A stretch of DNA of 20,568 nt from Chromera velia (GCA_018398765.1 JAHBMJ010000023.1:39317-59884); one strand, 5' to 3'; positions 1-8,789 are shown, counted from the stretch's first letter. Notes: generated from the letters alone by a model not told the origin. Translations and numbers: made by a program.

Positions 1-457
1 TTTGTGTGGGGAGGGAGGGGGCCTAGTTGTTTGTGTGAAGAGGGGGGGGGCCTAGTTGTTTATGTGAAGAGGGAGGGGGCCTCGGTGGGTTGTCTGGAGG
101 GGGGGGGGTCCTCGGTGGTTGTCTGGAGAAGGAGGGGGCCTAATTGTTTATGTAGGGAGGGAGAGGGCCTCGATGGCTGTGTGGACAGGGAGGGGGCCTC
201 GATGGTTGTGTTCGAGAGGGAGGGGCCTAGTTCTTTATATGTGGAGGGAGTCTCAGAGGGCCTCGATATTTGTGTGGGGAGGGAGGGGGCCTTGATATTT
301 GTGTAGAGAGGGAGGGGGCCTAGGAGGGGGCCTCGCTGTTTGACAATGTATGGAGAAGGAGAGGGCCTCGATGTTTGTATAGAGAGGGAGGGGGCCTCGG
401 TATTTGTGTGGAGAGGAAGGGGCTTGATGTTTTTGTGGAGAGGGAGGGGGCTTCAAT
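1..457. repeat. G-rich 29-bp minisatellite
   Basis: About fifteen tandem units of roughly 29 bp, built on a G-run followed by GGCCT(A/C)G and a T/G-rich part such as TTGTTTGTGTGGAGA. The CCT anchor recurs at 22, 51, 80, 110, 139, 168, 197, 226, 261, 290, 319, 331, 366 and 395, so spacing is 29 with occasional 30, 35 and 12 from small indels. The G-rich strand is the plus strand, with runs of up to ten G. Because 29 is not a multiple of three, a stop-free repeat is read in all three frames. The apparent ORFs here are therefore repeat artefacts, not genes. The array continues past the left edge. Confidence 0.9.
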
Positions 458-469
458 GCTTATATGGAG

Positions 470-949
470 TTTTTTTTATCGGATTCTTTCTCGCTGTCTG
501 CTTGTTTTTACCAGTATAGCTACAGTGGACGAATTTCAATTTCAATTTTTATACATACATTTGGCCCGCATAATTTGGGACCTGGCATCGCTGGCAACCG
601 CTATGATGAATAAATGTATATAAACAAATATAAACAGAATGTAATACACATTCAAAATCATATTCTTGATAATGTATTTAATTTTTAGAGTTTTCCAGTA
701 TATGTATATATTTTTAAATATATAGATTAGAGTATTTTAGTAAAAATTCTTTGAATATTTCAAAATATAAATTTTTAGTGTATGTATGTATTATTGATTG
801 ATTCAACTTAATTTAGATTCAACTCTATGTATTTACTTTCTATTCTTCTTTATCTTAATATATTGACTCATTATTTCACATTAAACGAATTATAACTATT
901 TAATACTGTTTTTCAAATGTCCGACTTGTCTGCAAAAGTTCACTTACCA
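470..949. other. AT-rich spacer, no gene seen
   Basis: Strongly AT-rich sequence between the minisatellite and the LINE fragment. The first 150 bp are less AT-rich and contain a short open stretch with no recognisable protein. I see no RNA gene, long repeat or convincing coding frame. Confidence 0.6.
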
Positions 950-1486
950 TTTCACAGGCTTTCTCCTGATTGGCCTACAAGCTTCTCTTTTGAAAAAAGC
1001 TGAAGGCCTCTCTCTATGAATAGTATCTGTACACATTTTTTCAGATGCAGAAAGAAGTAAAAGGGATGCAACTCTGTTCTTCTTCCCTTCTTCAGTTCAT
1101 CCTCCACTCCTCCTCTCAAGTAATGAATAACAGCCTGCCCAATCGCCTCCTTCCTCTAAGACTTTTCTTTCAGTGCCTTTCTTACCCATCTGATCGTCCT
1201 CTCTGCCACTTCAATGTTAATTGGAAACATCCTGCCCTCCATCAATGTAGTGTCTGCACTTTCCGTCTTCCTTAGCCCCAAGACCTACGGTGACCTGACA
1301 AAGCATCTTTATTTTTCATCGAATTCTGCACAGGCCCTGTCTGTGTATGGGTGTATCTTGTATCCATACATCTACACTGCACGCACCATCTGGTTAAATA
1401 AATGAAAACATTCAGCAAGTGACACCGCTGGCTCTTTGGCTAACTTTCCTATCAATTCTTGCATGCATCTCTCTGCTCTCACTGCT

Positions 1487-2497
1487 CTATCTACCATTAT
1501 TATGTCGCATTACGTCAATGTTATAGTTTGAGGGAAGAACCAAACCTAAAAATGGCTGTGCTTTCTTTTTTTTTAGTACCATACTGCCTATTCTGATCTC
1601 TTCTATCTGCTTTTGCGTTTTAAACCTCAGTACCCTTGATTTGTCAGAAAAGAGGAGACGGAGCAGCTCTGTGTACTTCCTCAATCCCTCCAGCAATTAA
1701 TTTAATTCTTTGTCTATTATATCATGTCGTCTGCAAATAGCATAGAGAAAAAATTGACCCACCTCCCATCCTCTCCGACAGGTACTTTCAGTCTTTCTCC
1801 CTGTTCTCTTATTCTTCTTTTCCTAGCCCTCCCTTCCTTTCTTACTCTCTCCGACAGGTCGTGTACGTATCCTTTGAAAAAAGTAGGCCCGCTGGACCCC
1901 CCTTGTTTTATCCCTAATATCTGTTCTGGATACCACTTTCCTATCCCTTCCACTCTTGCTCTTACTTTCTCGAGTGATGCCAAGGCCCATCGGATTAACT
2001 CCTCTGAAACCCCTGCCTCTCTCAGTTGCTGCTCAAGCTTGCTATGCTTGACTTCGTCAAAAGCTCAAATAAAATCAACGAGGGCCACAATCACGAAGAG
2101 ATGGTGTATAATCACAAACACAAGAAGAAAGATGGCATTGCACGTTCCTGCTTTCTTTCTGTATGTAAACTGCCATGGGTTCTGCCTTCAAAGTTGCTTC
2201 TCTATCTACATTATTGCCGAGAATCGTGTCCCCTCATTTTGCGTCTGCACATCCAAGGTGTACGTTTCTCCATCCCCCCATTACTGCCTGTGACTTGCCA
2301 GGTTTTACCAATACCGTTACCGGTAAATCATTCCATCCTTCTGGCCACCATGCATAACGAAAAGAAGCATTGATCAAATCAGCATATACATTCATGATCA
2401 CCTGGGATTTTTCATGCAACCTGAGCAGACCCGGAGGCATTCCATCCTTGCCAACAGCTTTTTTAGGATTCCCTGCTTTCTTCATTGCCTCTCTCAC
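1487..2497 (-). pseudogene. LINE family A copy 1: broken reverse transcriptase domain
   Basis: Three open pieces in different frames make one RT. Fingers (2497-2234) show GKDGMPPGLL, then WPEGWNDLPVTVLVKPGK and WRNVHL, the LINE counterpart of 'KAxGxDGIP...W..a.i..i.KkGk...yRpI.L'. Motif A lies at about 2095-2036 as ALVDFI-stop-AFDEV, with both acidic residues present but a TGA between them. The palm (1983-1717) has GIKQGGSSGPTFF, matching 'GvrQGcplSPxLF', then FSMLFADDMI, the catalytic FADD box, followed directly by a stop. The thumb (1696-1487) has KSRVLRF and PFLGLVL, matching 'KTkvm.f...ykYLGv'. Target-primed reverse transcription would be its role in a live copy. This copy cannot make a full protein. 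Confidence 0.85.
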
Positions 2498-3047
2498 TTT
2501 CTTTTCGGTAGCTATCTAGCTTTGTATTCTTTTCTTTTATTGCCGTGCATCTTTTATATTCTTCTTTCTTTTCTGTTTTGGAATCTTTAGTCTGTTTCCA
2601 CTTCATCTTCTGAGAGTTTTATCTGTTTTTCCCACCTTGTCGCTAATTGGTGCATCGTGAGACAGTGTCACTATCCTTCATCCTCCTCAGTTCTCTTTTC
2701 TTGTCTTCTGTTCCGAGTCTCCTCCAGACCCTCCAGCATCCTCCTTCTCCTATTTCTTTCCTTATTCTTTGTACTTTTCTCATTGTTTCTTTGGATGCTT
2801 CCTTTTTCCTAATCCTGATCCTCTATCTCTCTACCTCTTCTAGTTGTTTTCTTCTCTTTTCGTATTCTCTCTACCATCTCTTTTCTTACCTTTTTGCTGT
2901 CCACTTGCCTTCGTGCTGCATGCACTCCTGAATTTTTGGTAGAACGTCTTTAAAAAGTGAATTTTATGGTTTTTAAAGGGGGTTTTAGCGTGGTTTTAGG
3001 GGGGTTTTTGCCTCTTAAAAGAAGACTTTTTGCCTATAAATGAATTT

Positions 3048-3428
3048 TTAGCAGCTCATAACCAAAATATGAACCAATGGTTCATGAGTGCGTGCAGCGT
3101 GCTCGCTTTTCTTCTGTTTCAAGTTTTTCATTCTCCTCTTAATCTTCGTTTCGAGTGCTCTTATTTTCCTTTGCTCTTCCTTACCTATTTTCACTGACTC
3201 ATCAGCTTCTAAGGCTTCTTCGTTCCCGTTTTTTTCCCTCTTCTTTTGTTGCCTTAGTGCCCATTTGTATGTTTCCTCTCTTACCTGTCTCATTTTCTTG
3301 TATGCTCTCTCTAATGCTTCTCTCTCTACTGTTTCTCCTTTTTCCCTCCCATTTGCTTCTCGAAATACCTCCCCTATCTTCTTTATAATGACTCTCTTTT
3401 CCAATTCTTCTATAAAATCTATTTCCAT
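3048..3428 (-). pseudogene. LINE family A copy 1: charged linker upstream of RT
   Basis: A 126-codon open stretch, very rich in Lys, Glu and Arg, predicted helical, with the pattern expected between the endonuclease and reverse-transcriptase domains of LINE ORF2. It has no catalytic motif. The assignment rests on position, since RT motifs follow downstream on the same strand, and on composition, since the same K/R/E-rich style appears in the other copy at 6521-7624. It is not an independent gene. The pyrimidine-rich plus-strand readings over the same bases are shadows. Confidence 0.5.
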
Positions 3429-3639
3429 TCTTTGTGTAAAAGTTCTTTTCTATCTGGGTCTTATTCTGTCCTCGTCTTTTTCTGTTTCTTTGAAATTTAA
3501 TGGTCCTTTCCCTCCTTTTTTCTGTTTTTGCCTTCTGTTCTTTCCTTTTTCTTTTCTCTCTTCTTTCTTTTCCCTCTCTTCTTATCGTGGTTTCTTTTTT
3601 CCTCCTTCAAGGGTTAGTCTCAGACATACATGATCAAAA

Positions 3640-3856
3640 AGCTAGTCAAAAGGTGCACTCATCAGCATATACAATGAAAAGGATACATAAGACAGAATCA
3701 AACAAGGAGTTACGGATGCATAATTGATGAGAGATTCGCCCGCCCCTGCACTTTGATAGGTGCACTGACCATCAAAAGCAAAGTCGTGCTCCCTCCCCTA
3801 GGTTCCCCGTACATAAAAAAATAAAAAAGTTAATTACTCAAAATCATTTTTACTTT

Positions 3857-3857
<1 letters not shown>
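3640..3857. other. Spacer between LINE copy 1 and the foldback element
   Basis: No coding frame or RNA gene recognised. It contains A-rich runs near 3817-3830 and leads into an (ATTT)n tract. Confidence 0.4.

Positions 3858-3891
<34 letters not shown>
3858..3891. repeat. (ATTT)n microsatellite
   Basis: About eight TTTA units directly abut the left end of the foldback element, so that element appears to have inserted at the edge of this tract. Confidence 0.9.
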
Positions 3892-3893
<2 letters not shown>

Positions 3894-4271
3894 GGCATGG
3901 TCTTTAGTCAGTTTAGTTCTTTAGTTAGTTCACATTTTTTTTGTAAAACTAAACTAACTAACTAAATTGTGAACTAAACTAGTGCTACTATAATATGGTT
4001 TGTAGTTCAGCTACATGGAACGACAGAATATACCGGATCCTATCCAAACTCTGAAGTTAAGCTACATGAGGCCCGGTTAGTCTTAAACTAAAAAGGGTTT
4101 GATCAAGTCATGATTCTTGCCATTGCTTAGCAAGCGGGGGCATGGCTAGGGGGCGCGGTTGTAAACGCTGGTGACATCCTAGTGTCCAATGTCTGTTTAG
4201 TTAGTTTAGTTAGTTAGTTAGTTCTCTATGAGGTCATAAACTAAACTAACTAACTAACTAAAGACCACGCC
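3894..4271. mobile_element. Foldback/MITE-like element with TA target duplication
   Basis: The left end reads GGCATGGTCTTTAGT. The reverse complement of the right end reads GGCGTGGTCTTTAGT, so the terminal repeats match at 14 of 15 positions. Both ends are flanked by TA (3892-3893 and 4272-4273), the duplication made by Tc1/mariner-type transposases. Inside each terminus lies a subterminal hairpin made of TTAG-type units: about 3911-3985 on the left, with AGTTCACA facing TGTGAACT, and about 4193-4260 on the right, with GTTTAGTTAG arms around TCTCTATGAGGTCAT. The 378-bp body has no protein frame, so it is non-autonomous. The centre holds a 5S-rRNA-like segment, listed separately. Confidence 0.75.
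4002..4121 (+). pseudogene. 5S rRNA-derived segment inside the foldback element
   Basis: The stretch 4024-4082 reads like the 5' half of a eukaryotic 5S rRNA: CAGAATATACCGGATCC, then TATCCAAACTCTGAAGTTAAGC, then GAGGCCCGGTTAGT. The AAGTTAAGC box lies at 4054-4062, where nucleotides 53-61 of a 5S rRNA should be. That places the 5' end at about 4002. This region includes box A of the internal RNA polymerase III promoter. The 3' half is poor: the expected intermediate element and box C (GGATGGGTGACC and onward) are replaced by A-rich sequence. Differences from the usual 5S core are mostly C-to-T or G-to-A. I call it a 5S pseudogene or a SINE3-like 5S head, not a working rRNA gene. The family resemblance is from memory of conserved 5S sequence and has not been searched. 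Confidence 0.7.
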
Positions 4272-4274
4272 TAA

Positions 4275-4594
4275 ATTTTTTTGAAGCAGGCACTTTAAGT
4301 TCGAAGCTCAAAGCTCAGCTGACCTACAAAAAAAAAAATAAAAAAAATAATTCAGGTTTTGACCGAGATTCATTTATTTATTTTTTTATGTATGGGGAGC
4401 CTAGTCCCTCCCTCCCTCCTTGAGTGCATACTTCTTGAGGCCATTCAGTGAGACCAGTCCGAGGTCTTCGCAGAATTTAATAAACACTGTCAGCTTTCCT
4501 TTTCGATTTTCTATTTCATTTTTGGATGCTCTCTCTGGTTGTATCTATGCATTGGCTTCTTTTTTTAGCTGTCAGAATAGTAACTATTAATCCA
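4275..4594. other. Spacer without recognisable gene
   Basis: A/T-rich with poly-A runs (about 4328-4350) and a CCCTCCCTCCCTCC tract near 4407-4422. No coding frame, RNA gene or mobile-element end was recognised. Confidence 0.45.
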
Positions 4595-4601
4595 GAATAG
4601 T

Positions 4602-4672
4602 AAACTATTCAACACTATTCTCTCAAATATTTTTTTATGTTTTAAATTTTTTGTACTGTGAATATAGTTTAC

Positions 4673-4673
<1 letters not shown>
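4602..4673 (+). repeat. Left copy of ~70-bp direct repeat (putative LINE target duplication)
   Basis: This matches 5991-6060: the first 30 bp are identical, and six substitutions plus one 2-bp indel follow, about 91% identity. It abuts the (AGTT)n tail of the LINE fragment. The two copies bracket that fragment exactly, as a target-site duplication would. Confidence 0.8.

Positions 4674-4703
<30 letters not shown>
4674..4703 (-). repeat. (AGTT)n tail of LINE family B
   Basis: About 7.5 perfect AGTT units, read as TAAC on the element's sense strand, lie at its 3' end against the flanking duplication. The tract resembles the simple-repeat tails of several LINE clades that lack poly-A. Confidence 0.8.
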
Positions 4704-4794
4704 AGGATGCTTAACCCCAGTTGGAGCACTAAGCTCCCGGGCGGCACATACATGCATGGTTGTTGTTTGTTAAGTCGCGGATAGAGTTGATGAG

Positions 4795-5990
4795 TTAATC
4801 ACTTTCTAGAATTATGAGACAGATATCAAAGAGACAGGCCGGATGCGAGCGTAGAAGCGATCGAATGACATTACGGATGAAGAGTTCAGATATACTTGCA
4901 CTGGGGGGTAGACAGTTACAATCATTTGAATTAATGGATTCCAGCTCAGCCAGGCAGTGCAGGAATTCTCTTTCATCCAGCCACTTGGTACATGAAAAAA
5001 GTTTATGTATGAAATCATTAACACATCGAATACAAGAATCATGTACATAGAGTTTGTGGTCGCTACATTTAATAGACAGAGCACTGCTTTCGCCTTGTGG
5101 GTTAAATGAGAGCAGACGTAAGAAACCAAACAGAGAGCCGTCGGTTACTGTGAGAGCAGATCGAGGGAGGGCGGAAAAGGAGTAAAGACCAGAGGCAAAT
5201 TTGTTACAAAGAAGAAACACAAACATGCGATGAGAGGAGGGAAAAGCTTGTTGAAGGGGGGTGAGCTTGGCAAGAGGAGGGAAATGTGAAGAAGCGATAG
5301 CCTCCGCCCACCGCATGCAGACCTCTTCTGCAACTGTATGTCCAGCTCTGCCCTTAAAAAAGAGAGAGCCGGTGCTTTGAACTCTCCGTCGCTGCTGCCC
5401 GCTGGTGCCAGGGTGTTGTGGCACTCCTATCCCCAACGAACAAACAAAATCTAGACCAGCCCAACGAAGCAGCCGCAAGGAGGCTCTCGAAAACTCTGGA
5501 TAACTGTTTCCCTTCCAGGCACGCAGCATTGCAGCGGGAACAGTGTGCATGGTTTGTGAGAGCGAGCACCACCAGTTGGCCACTCTAGAACACAGTAGAG
5601 CTTTTGCAGGAAGCAGGCCAAAAGTACATAGGGAGGGCAAACGAAGACTGCGAGCAGACAGACGGCCAGACCAACGTGCAAAACGGAGCTGCAAAGCATC
5701 GATTACAAAAAGATTGGCATCACGAAGAGGGAAGCATTCGAGGTAGTACAGTGCGACAGGGAACCAACATGCTCTAAAATTTATACAGACTAAAAACAGT
5801 CATCTGTGCATCTACACTGAGGGGACCCATGCTGGCAATCAGACCAAACACAGCCCGCAGGGCGCGGGAGGCCAAAGCAATACGTGATTCAACTGTCTCA
5901 CTAAGGCATCCCCCCTCAAAGAACAGGCACCCTAGGGACTTGTATTCCATTGCCCATTCAACCTCTTTCCCTAAGGCTTCATATACTATC
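4795..5990 (-). pseudogene. LINE family B: post-RT thumb and C-terminal region, one frameshift
   Basis: The upstream part (5990-5774) has EYKSLGCLFFEGG, then VESRIALASRALRAVFGL, the 'fkYLGvifs..g...eie.RI..A..af..l' block found after the YxDD box of LINE reverse transcriptases. It ends at a TAG at 5774. Coding character continues in the neighbouring frame with ALYYLE and DALQLRFARW, matching 'pvlLYgsE...l..l...q.r..R...'. This gives about 300 further codons to the stop at 4795. A single frameshift around the AAATTTTAG run near 5775 explains the break. No ATG is expected, because the 5' end was lost on insertion. The last ~250 residues have no domain I recognise. They contain several Cys/His residues but no clear CCHC. 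Confidence 0.7.
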
Positions 5991-6060
5991 AAACTATTCA
6001 ACACTATTCTCTCAAATATTCTTCGACGTTTTAAGTTTTTTGTACTATGAATAGTTTACT
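5991..6060 (+). repeat. Right copy of ~70-bp direct repeat (putative LINE target duplication)
   Basis: This is the partner of 4602-4673. Its left edge coincides with the point where the LINE coding frame begins, and its right edge runs on into the intact half of the palindromic host element. Confidence 0.8.
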
Positions 6061-6122
6061 ATTCATGAATAGCATACTGTTCTAATTCCCTGTCTAGAAA
6101 TAGTTTGAATAGTGTACTATTC

Positions 6123-6349
6123 ACACTGTCAGCCGACCTATAGATGTGGTACATCCCCCCCCCCCTCCCCCTTCTCACCATTCCTTCCCATTCGTCCCCT
6201 TCATCGTCTCTTTTCCTCCCTCCCCATACCATCAGAGGCACCTTGCTTGCTGTCCTGGCATAATGACAATAATAATTATACAGATTATCAAAATTTATTT
6301 ACAAATTGTGGCTAAAATATTTTGTTCATTGATGAAATAATGATATAAA
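6123..6349. other. Spacer with poly-C tract
   Basis: A C-rich tract lies at about 6155-6175, followed by pyrimidine-rich and then AT-rich DNA up to the 5' edge of the next LINE copy. No gene was recognised. Confidence 0.45.
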
Positions 6350-6357
6350 AAGACTTG

Positions 6358-7624
6358 CAAAAACATCAATTGAAAGTTAGCCAGAGAGCCAGCCGTGCCG
6401 CCGGCAGAATGTTTTCATTTGTTTAAGCAGACGGTACGTGCAGTATGGATGTATGGATACGAGATACATCCATGCATAGACAGGGCCTGTGCAGAATTCG
6501 ACGAAAAATAAAGACGCTTTGTGAGGTGGGTCTTGAGGCTAAGGAAGACGGAAAGTGCAGACACTACATTAATGGAGGGCGGGATGTTTCCAATTGACAT
6601 TGAAGTGGCAGAGAGGATGATCAGATGGGTAAGAAAGGCACTAAAAGAAAAGAGGAAGGAGACGATTGGGCAGGCTGTCATTCATTGCTTGAGAGGAGGA
6701 GTGGAGGATGAACTGAAGAGGGGAAGAAGAACAGAGTTGCATCCCTTTCACTTCTTTCTGCATTTGAAGAAATGCATACAGACACTATTCACAGAGAGAG
6801 GCCTTCATCCTTTTTCAAAAAAGAAGCTTGCAGGCCAGCCAGGAGAGATAGGGACACACGCAGTGAATGAAAGAGTAGATAGGATAGAAAGATGGATTGT
6901 AAGCAAGACAGATAAAGAAATAAAAGAGAGGAAGAAAGAAATCTTCAGGTGGAGAATTGAGAGGGGAGTGAGAGAGAGAGATAGAAGAGAGAGAGAAAAA
7001 GGAAGAAAAGTCCATATGGCATATATACACCGAACAAAAGCAAACGGAAACAGATTGCAGCTCATTTTGTTTGAAAAGGCGTCAGAAGAAAGACCAAGAG
7101 AGGGAATGAAAATAGAGAAAGAAAAACTTGGACAGGTGCCCTTTTCTTATAGAAGGGTAGCACCAAGAGGAGAACACAGAAGGAGAGCAGCCTGCAGAGT
7201 AAGAGACAGGACATTAGCGGGAACAAAGGGAAAAGTGCCAGAAAGAGGAGGGCAGAGAGTGCCGTTGGAGGAGAGACTCTGCCCTTATTGCAAAGGATGG
7301 ATGGAAAGAGAGGTGTTGGAGGACGAGATCCATATGCTGACTGAGTGTCCGATTTATGATAGAGAAAGAGCGCACATGTATAGAACATTAGGAGCAGACT
7401 GGAATAAGGGAAGAGAAAAGAGAGCAAGAGAAGTTTGCAGAGAGAAAAGAGAAAAACAAAGAGGAAGACTGCACACTGAGGCTCTGTTCAAATTATTGAT
7501 GAACGAAGGGCATAGTGCGGTGGATGAGTTTCTGGGGAGGGCGGCGTTCAGAAGAAGAGTGTTCAAGGAAAGCCCAGGAAGGTGCGCACCTGGAAGCTCG
7601 TTGCATGAAACAGTGCTGGCATAG
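6358..7624 (+). pseudogene. LINE family A copy 2: ORF2 C-terminus with zinc-finger
   Basis: One frame (codons in phase with 6521) is open from about 6430 to 7624 except for a TAA at 6509-6511. It begins with AVWMYGYEIHP, matching 'v.LYG.E', then RRFVRWVLRLRKTES and LMEGGMFPIDIEVAERM. This follows 'R.ilglpksts...l..E.G..Pi.i...r', the hallmark block that follows the RT thumb in LINEs. A long Arg/Lys/Glu-rich helical stretch follows. Near 7280-7350 lies CPYCKGWMEREVLEDEIHMLTEC, a CX2CX13HX4C zinc-finger typical of LINE ORF2 C-termini and thought to bind nucleic acid. The stretch after the internal stop is about 370 codons and otherwise intact, so decay is mild. The first in-frame GTG at 6521 is not a real start. 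Confidence 0.8.
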
Positions 7625-8001
7625 AGATACGGAGTGATCACAAAAAGAAAGGGAGGAACGAAAAGAAGAAAAGAAAAATACAAGACCATCCTGAAAGCAA
7701 TGGAAGCAGGAAGACGGCTGAGGGAGGGAGAAGGAGAAATCGCTGAGAGAAGAATGGAGAGAGGGCGTGCACAAAGCTAAAGTGTCCTTGTCCTGTGTCA
7801 TTCAATCAATTTTTGGAGCAGTCCCTTCTGAGCAGCCCATAGAGCAAAGCATGCAAAGCGCAGACAGATTGTTGTTTGTTAGCGGCCTGGGAAACCAGGC
7901 AGGCCACGGGGTGTGGTCTGAGCCTCAGCGATGAGGTACACCCCCCTGCCGTTTGCGGGGGCGACCTCTATAAGACAAAACGGCGACAGTGCTCTAAAGT
8001 A
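7625..8001 (+). other. 3' UTR of LINE family A copy 2 with hairpins
   Basis: The first ~150 bp keep the A/G-rich character of the coding part. The distal part (about 7880-7970) is GC-rich with short inverted repeats: GCCTGG facing CCAGGC, and CCTCAGCGATGAGG. LINE reverse transcriptases often recognise such 3' hairpins. That role is an inference here. Confidence 0.5.
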
Positions 8002-8034
8002 CCACTAATCACTAACCACTAATCACTAATCACT
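8002..8034 (+). repeat. Short-repeat tail (CACTAA/TAATCAC units)
   Basis: About four to five imperfect 7-bp units of the type CACTAAT and CACTAAC. They occupy the expected position of a LINE 3' tail, immediately after the 3' UTR. Confidence 0.65.
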
Positions 8035-8232
8035 GATTAAGACGTTGGATACTCATTCAATGTATTTTACTTTTTGACCCCAATAATAATTATCAAAAAC
8101 CGATATTCACTATTTAAGAATTTAAATGAGGGTAATAATTATTTTTTTACCCGCGAGTTATCTCACTAATGATGCTGCATTAATTTTTGTTTAGATTCTA
8201 GCCTAGTTTTTGCATTTATCAATTAAGCCTTT

Positions 8233-8759
8233 GCTAGAGCCTTTGTTTTCACCTAGGTTTTCGTATGCAAACATTTTTTTAAATCTCTATTTATCTTATC
8301 TTCAAGCTCTGGGTCGGTTCTCAGAGGCTTTATCGTTTGCCAAATGTCTCTTAGAGCGTCTCTTAGATCTCTTCCGCATTTTATTTCCTGCAGCCTTTTC
8401 CATATCTTGTCTGTTCCATCTTTATTCCACGATCTTTCCAGAGCTTTCTCGCCGCAACAGTATTATCCTTTCATTTCCCTTCCTTTGAATCCTTTCATTT
8501 CTTTTCTTTTCCGTTGCGTCTCTCCCAATTTCTTGACAAACTCTTCATTCAAGTTCATCAAATTAACGACCTTTCCCTCCTCATCCCACTCTGTCGTTGG
8601 ATTCATTGCATGGAAGCTCCTCCTGCAGGCCCGGCCGGGGACGTCCAGATTCAACCGCCGCTTGACGAACAGCGTCGACGCACCCCTTCTCTTCTCCTCT
8701 CCTCTCCTCTCCTTAACAATGCCGGTTACCGTGCATGACTGTCCTGAAAGGAGTCGCAC
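8233..8759 (-). pseudogene. Unidentified coding remnant with one in-frame stop
   Basis: Read on the minus strand, an ATG at 8759 opens a 98-codon frame to a TAA at 8463. The same frame then stays open for about 75 more codons, to near 8233. The product is rich in Lys, Arg and Glu, includes NPTTEWDEEGKVVNLMNLNE and, after the stop, DALRDIWQTIKPLRTDPELE. The style resembles the linker part of LINE family A, and LINE copy 2 ends only 200 bp away. I find no diagnostic motif, so it could be another LINE remnant or part of a decayed host gene. Confidence 0.4.
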
Positions 8760-8789
8760 AACAAAACAAGAGTGAATGAATGGGTGAAT

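Larger units (their letters stand above)
950..3640 (-). mobile_element. Decayed non-LTR retrotransposon (LINE family A), copy 1
   Basis: Read on the minus strand from about 3640 down to 950, this gives, in order, a charged linker, the reverse-transcriptase fingers, motif A, motif B plus the FADD box, the thumb, and the start of the C-terminal region. That is the normal order of a LINE ORF2. Many stops and frame changes interrupt it. About 500 bp at 950-1450 match, in inverted orientation, the plus-strand copy at about 6350-6850, which identifies both as one family. Homology stops abruptly near 950, inside coding sequence, so this copy has lost its 3' end. That is unusual, because LINEs normally lose the 5' end, and it points to a later deletion or rearrangement. 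The 5' boundary is a guess from where the K/E-rich coding character fades. Confidence 0.8.
4674..5990 (-). mobile_element. 5'-truncated non-LTR retrotransposon (LINE family B)
   Basis: On the minus strand the element begins abruptly at 5990 inside coding sequence, in the region just after the RT catalytic domain. It runs through a C-terminal domain ending at 4795, then about 90 bp of 3' UTR, and finishes in a tandem (AGTT)n tract (complement TAAC) at 4674-4703. Direct repeats of 70-72 bp flank it precisely. A 5' truncation, a simple-repeat 3' tail and a flanking duplication together are the signature of target-primed reverse transcription. The protein differs from family A: it lacks the K/R/E-rich style and is Leu/Ser/Cys-rich. 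Confidence 0.75.
4595..6122. mobile_element. Small AT-rich palindromic element split by a LINE insertion
   Basis: The left end (4595-4620) reads GAATAGTAAACTATTCAACA onward. The right end (6097-6122), reverse-complemented, reads GAATAGTACACTATTCAAAC onward. These form an imperfect inverted repeat of about 26 bp, itself built of GAATAGT/ACTATTC palindromes. If the LINE insert (4674-5990) and one copy of the duplicated 70 bp are ignored, the remaining element is only about 145 bp. That size fits a MITE or foldback element with no coding capacity. An extra partial GAATAGTAACTATT lies just outside, at 4574-4588. Confidence 0.55.
6350..8035 (+). mobile_element. 5'-truncated LINE family A, copy 2
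   Basis: Homology to the inverted copy at 950-1450 begins at about 6350, immediately inside coding sequence, the usual 5' truncation. The element continues through the C-terminal domain (to 7624) and a non-coding 3' region, and ends in short CACTAA/TAATCAC-type repeats at 8002-8034. No clear target-site duplication was found by eye. Unlike copy 1, this copy keeps the family's 3' end, so it defines the 3' UTR and tail. Confidence 0.75.

Noticed and set aside
4-456. Open frames of 100 and 67 codons and a possible CRISPR-like repeat array
   Set aside because: The tandem 29-bp units have no spacers between them, so this is a minisatellite, and the frames are repeat-driven.
3088-3633. A 181-codon plus-strand frame rich in Phe, Ser and Leu that mimics membrane segments
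   Set aside because: It is the complement of the K/E-rich LINE linker on the minus strand.
4002-4121. A functional 5S rRNA gene
   Set aside because: The 3' half, including the intermediate element and box C, is not recognisable, and the segment lies within a mobile element.
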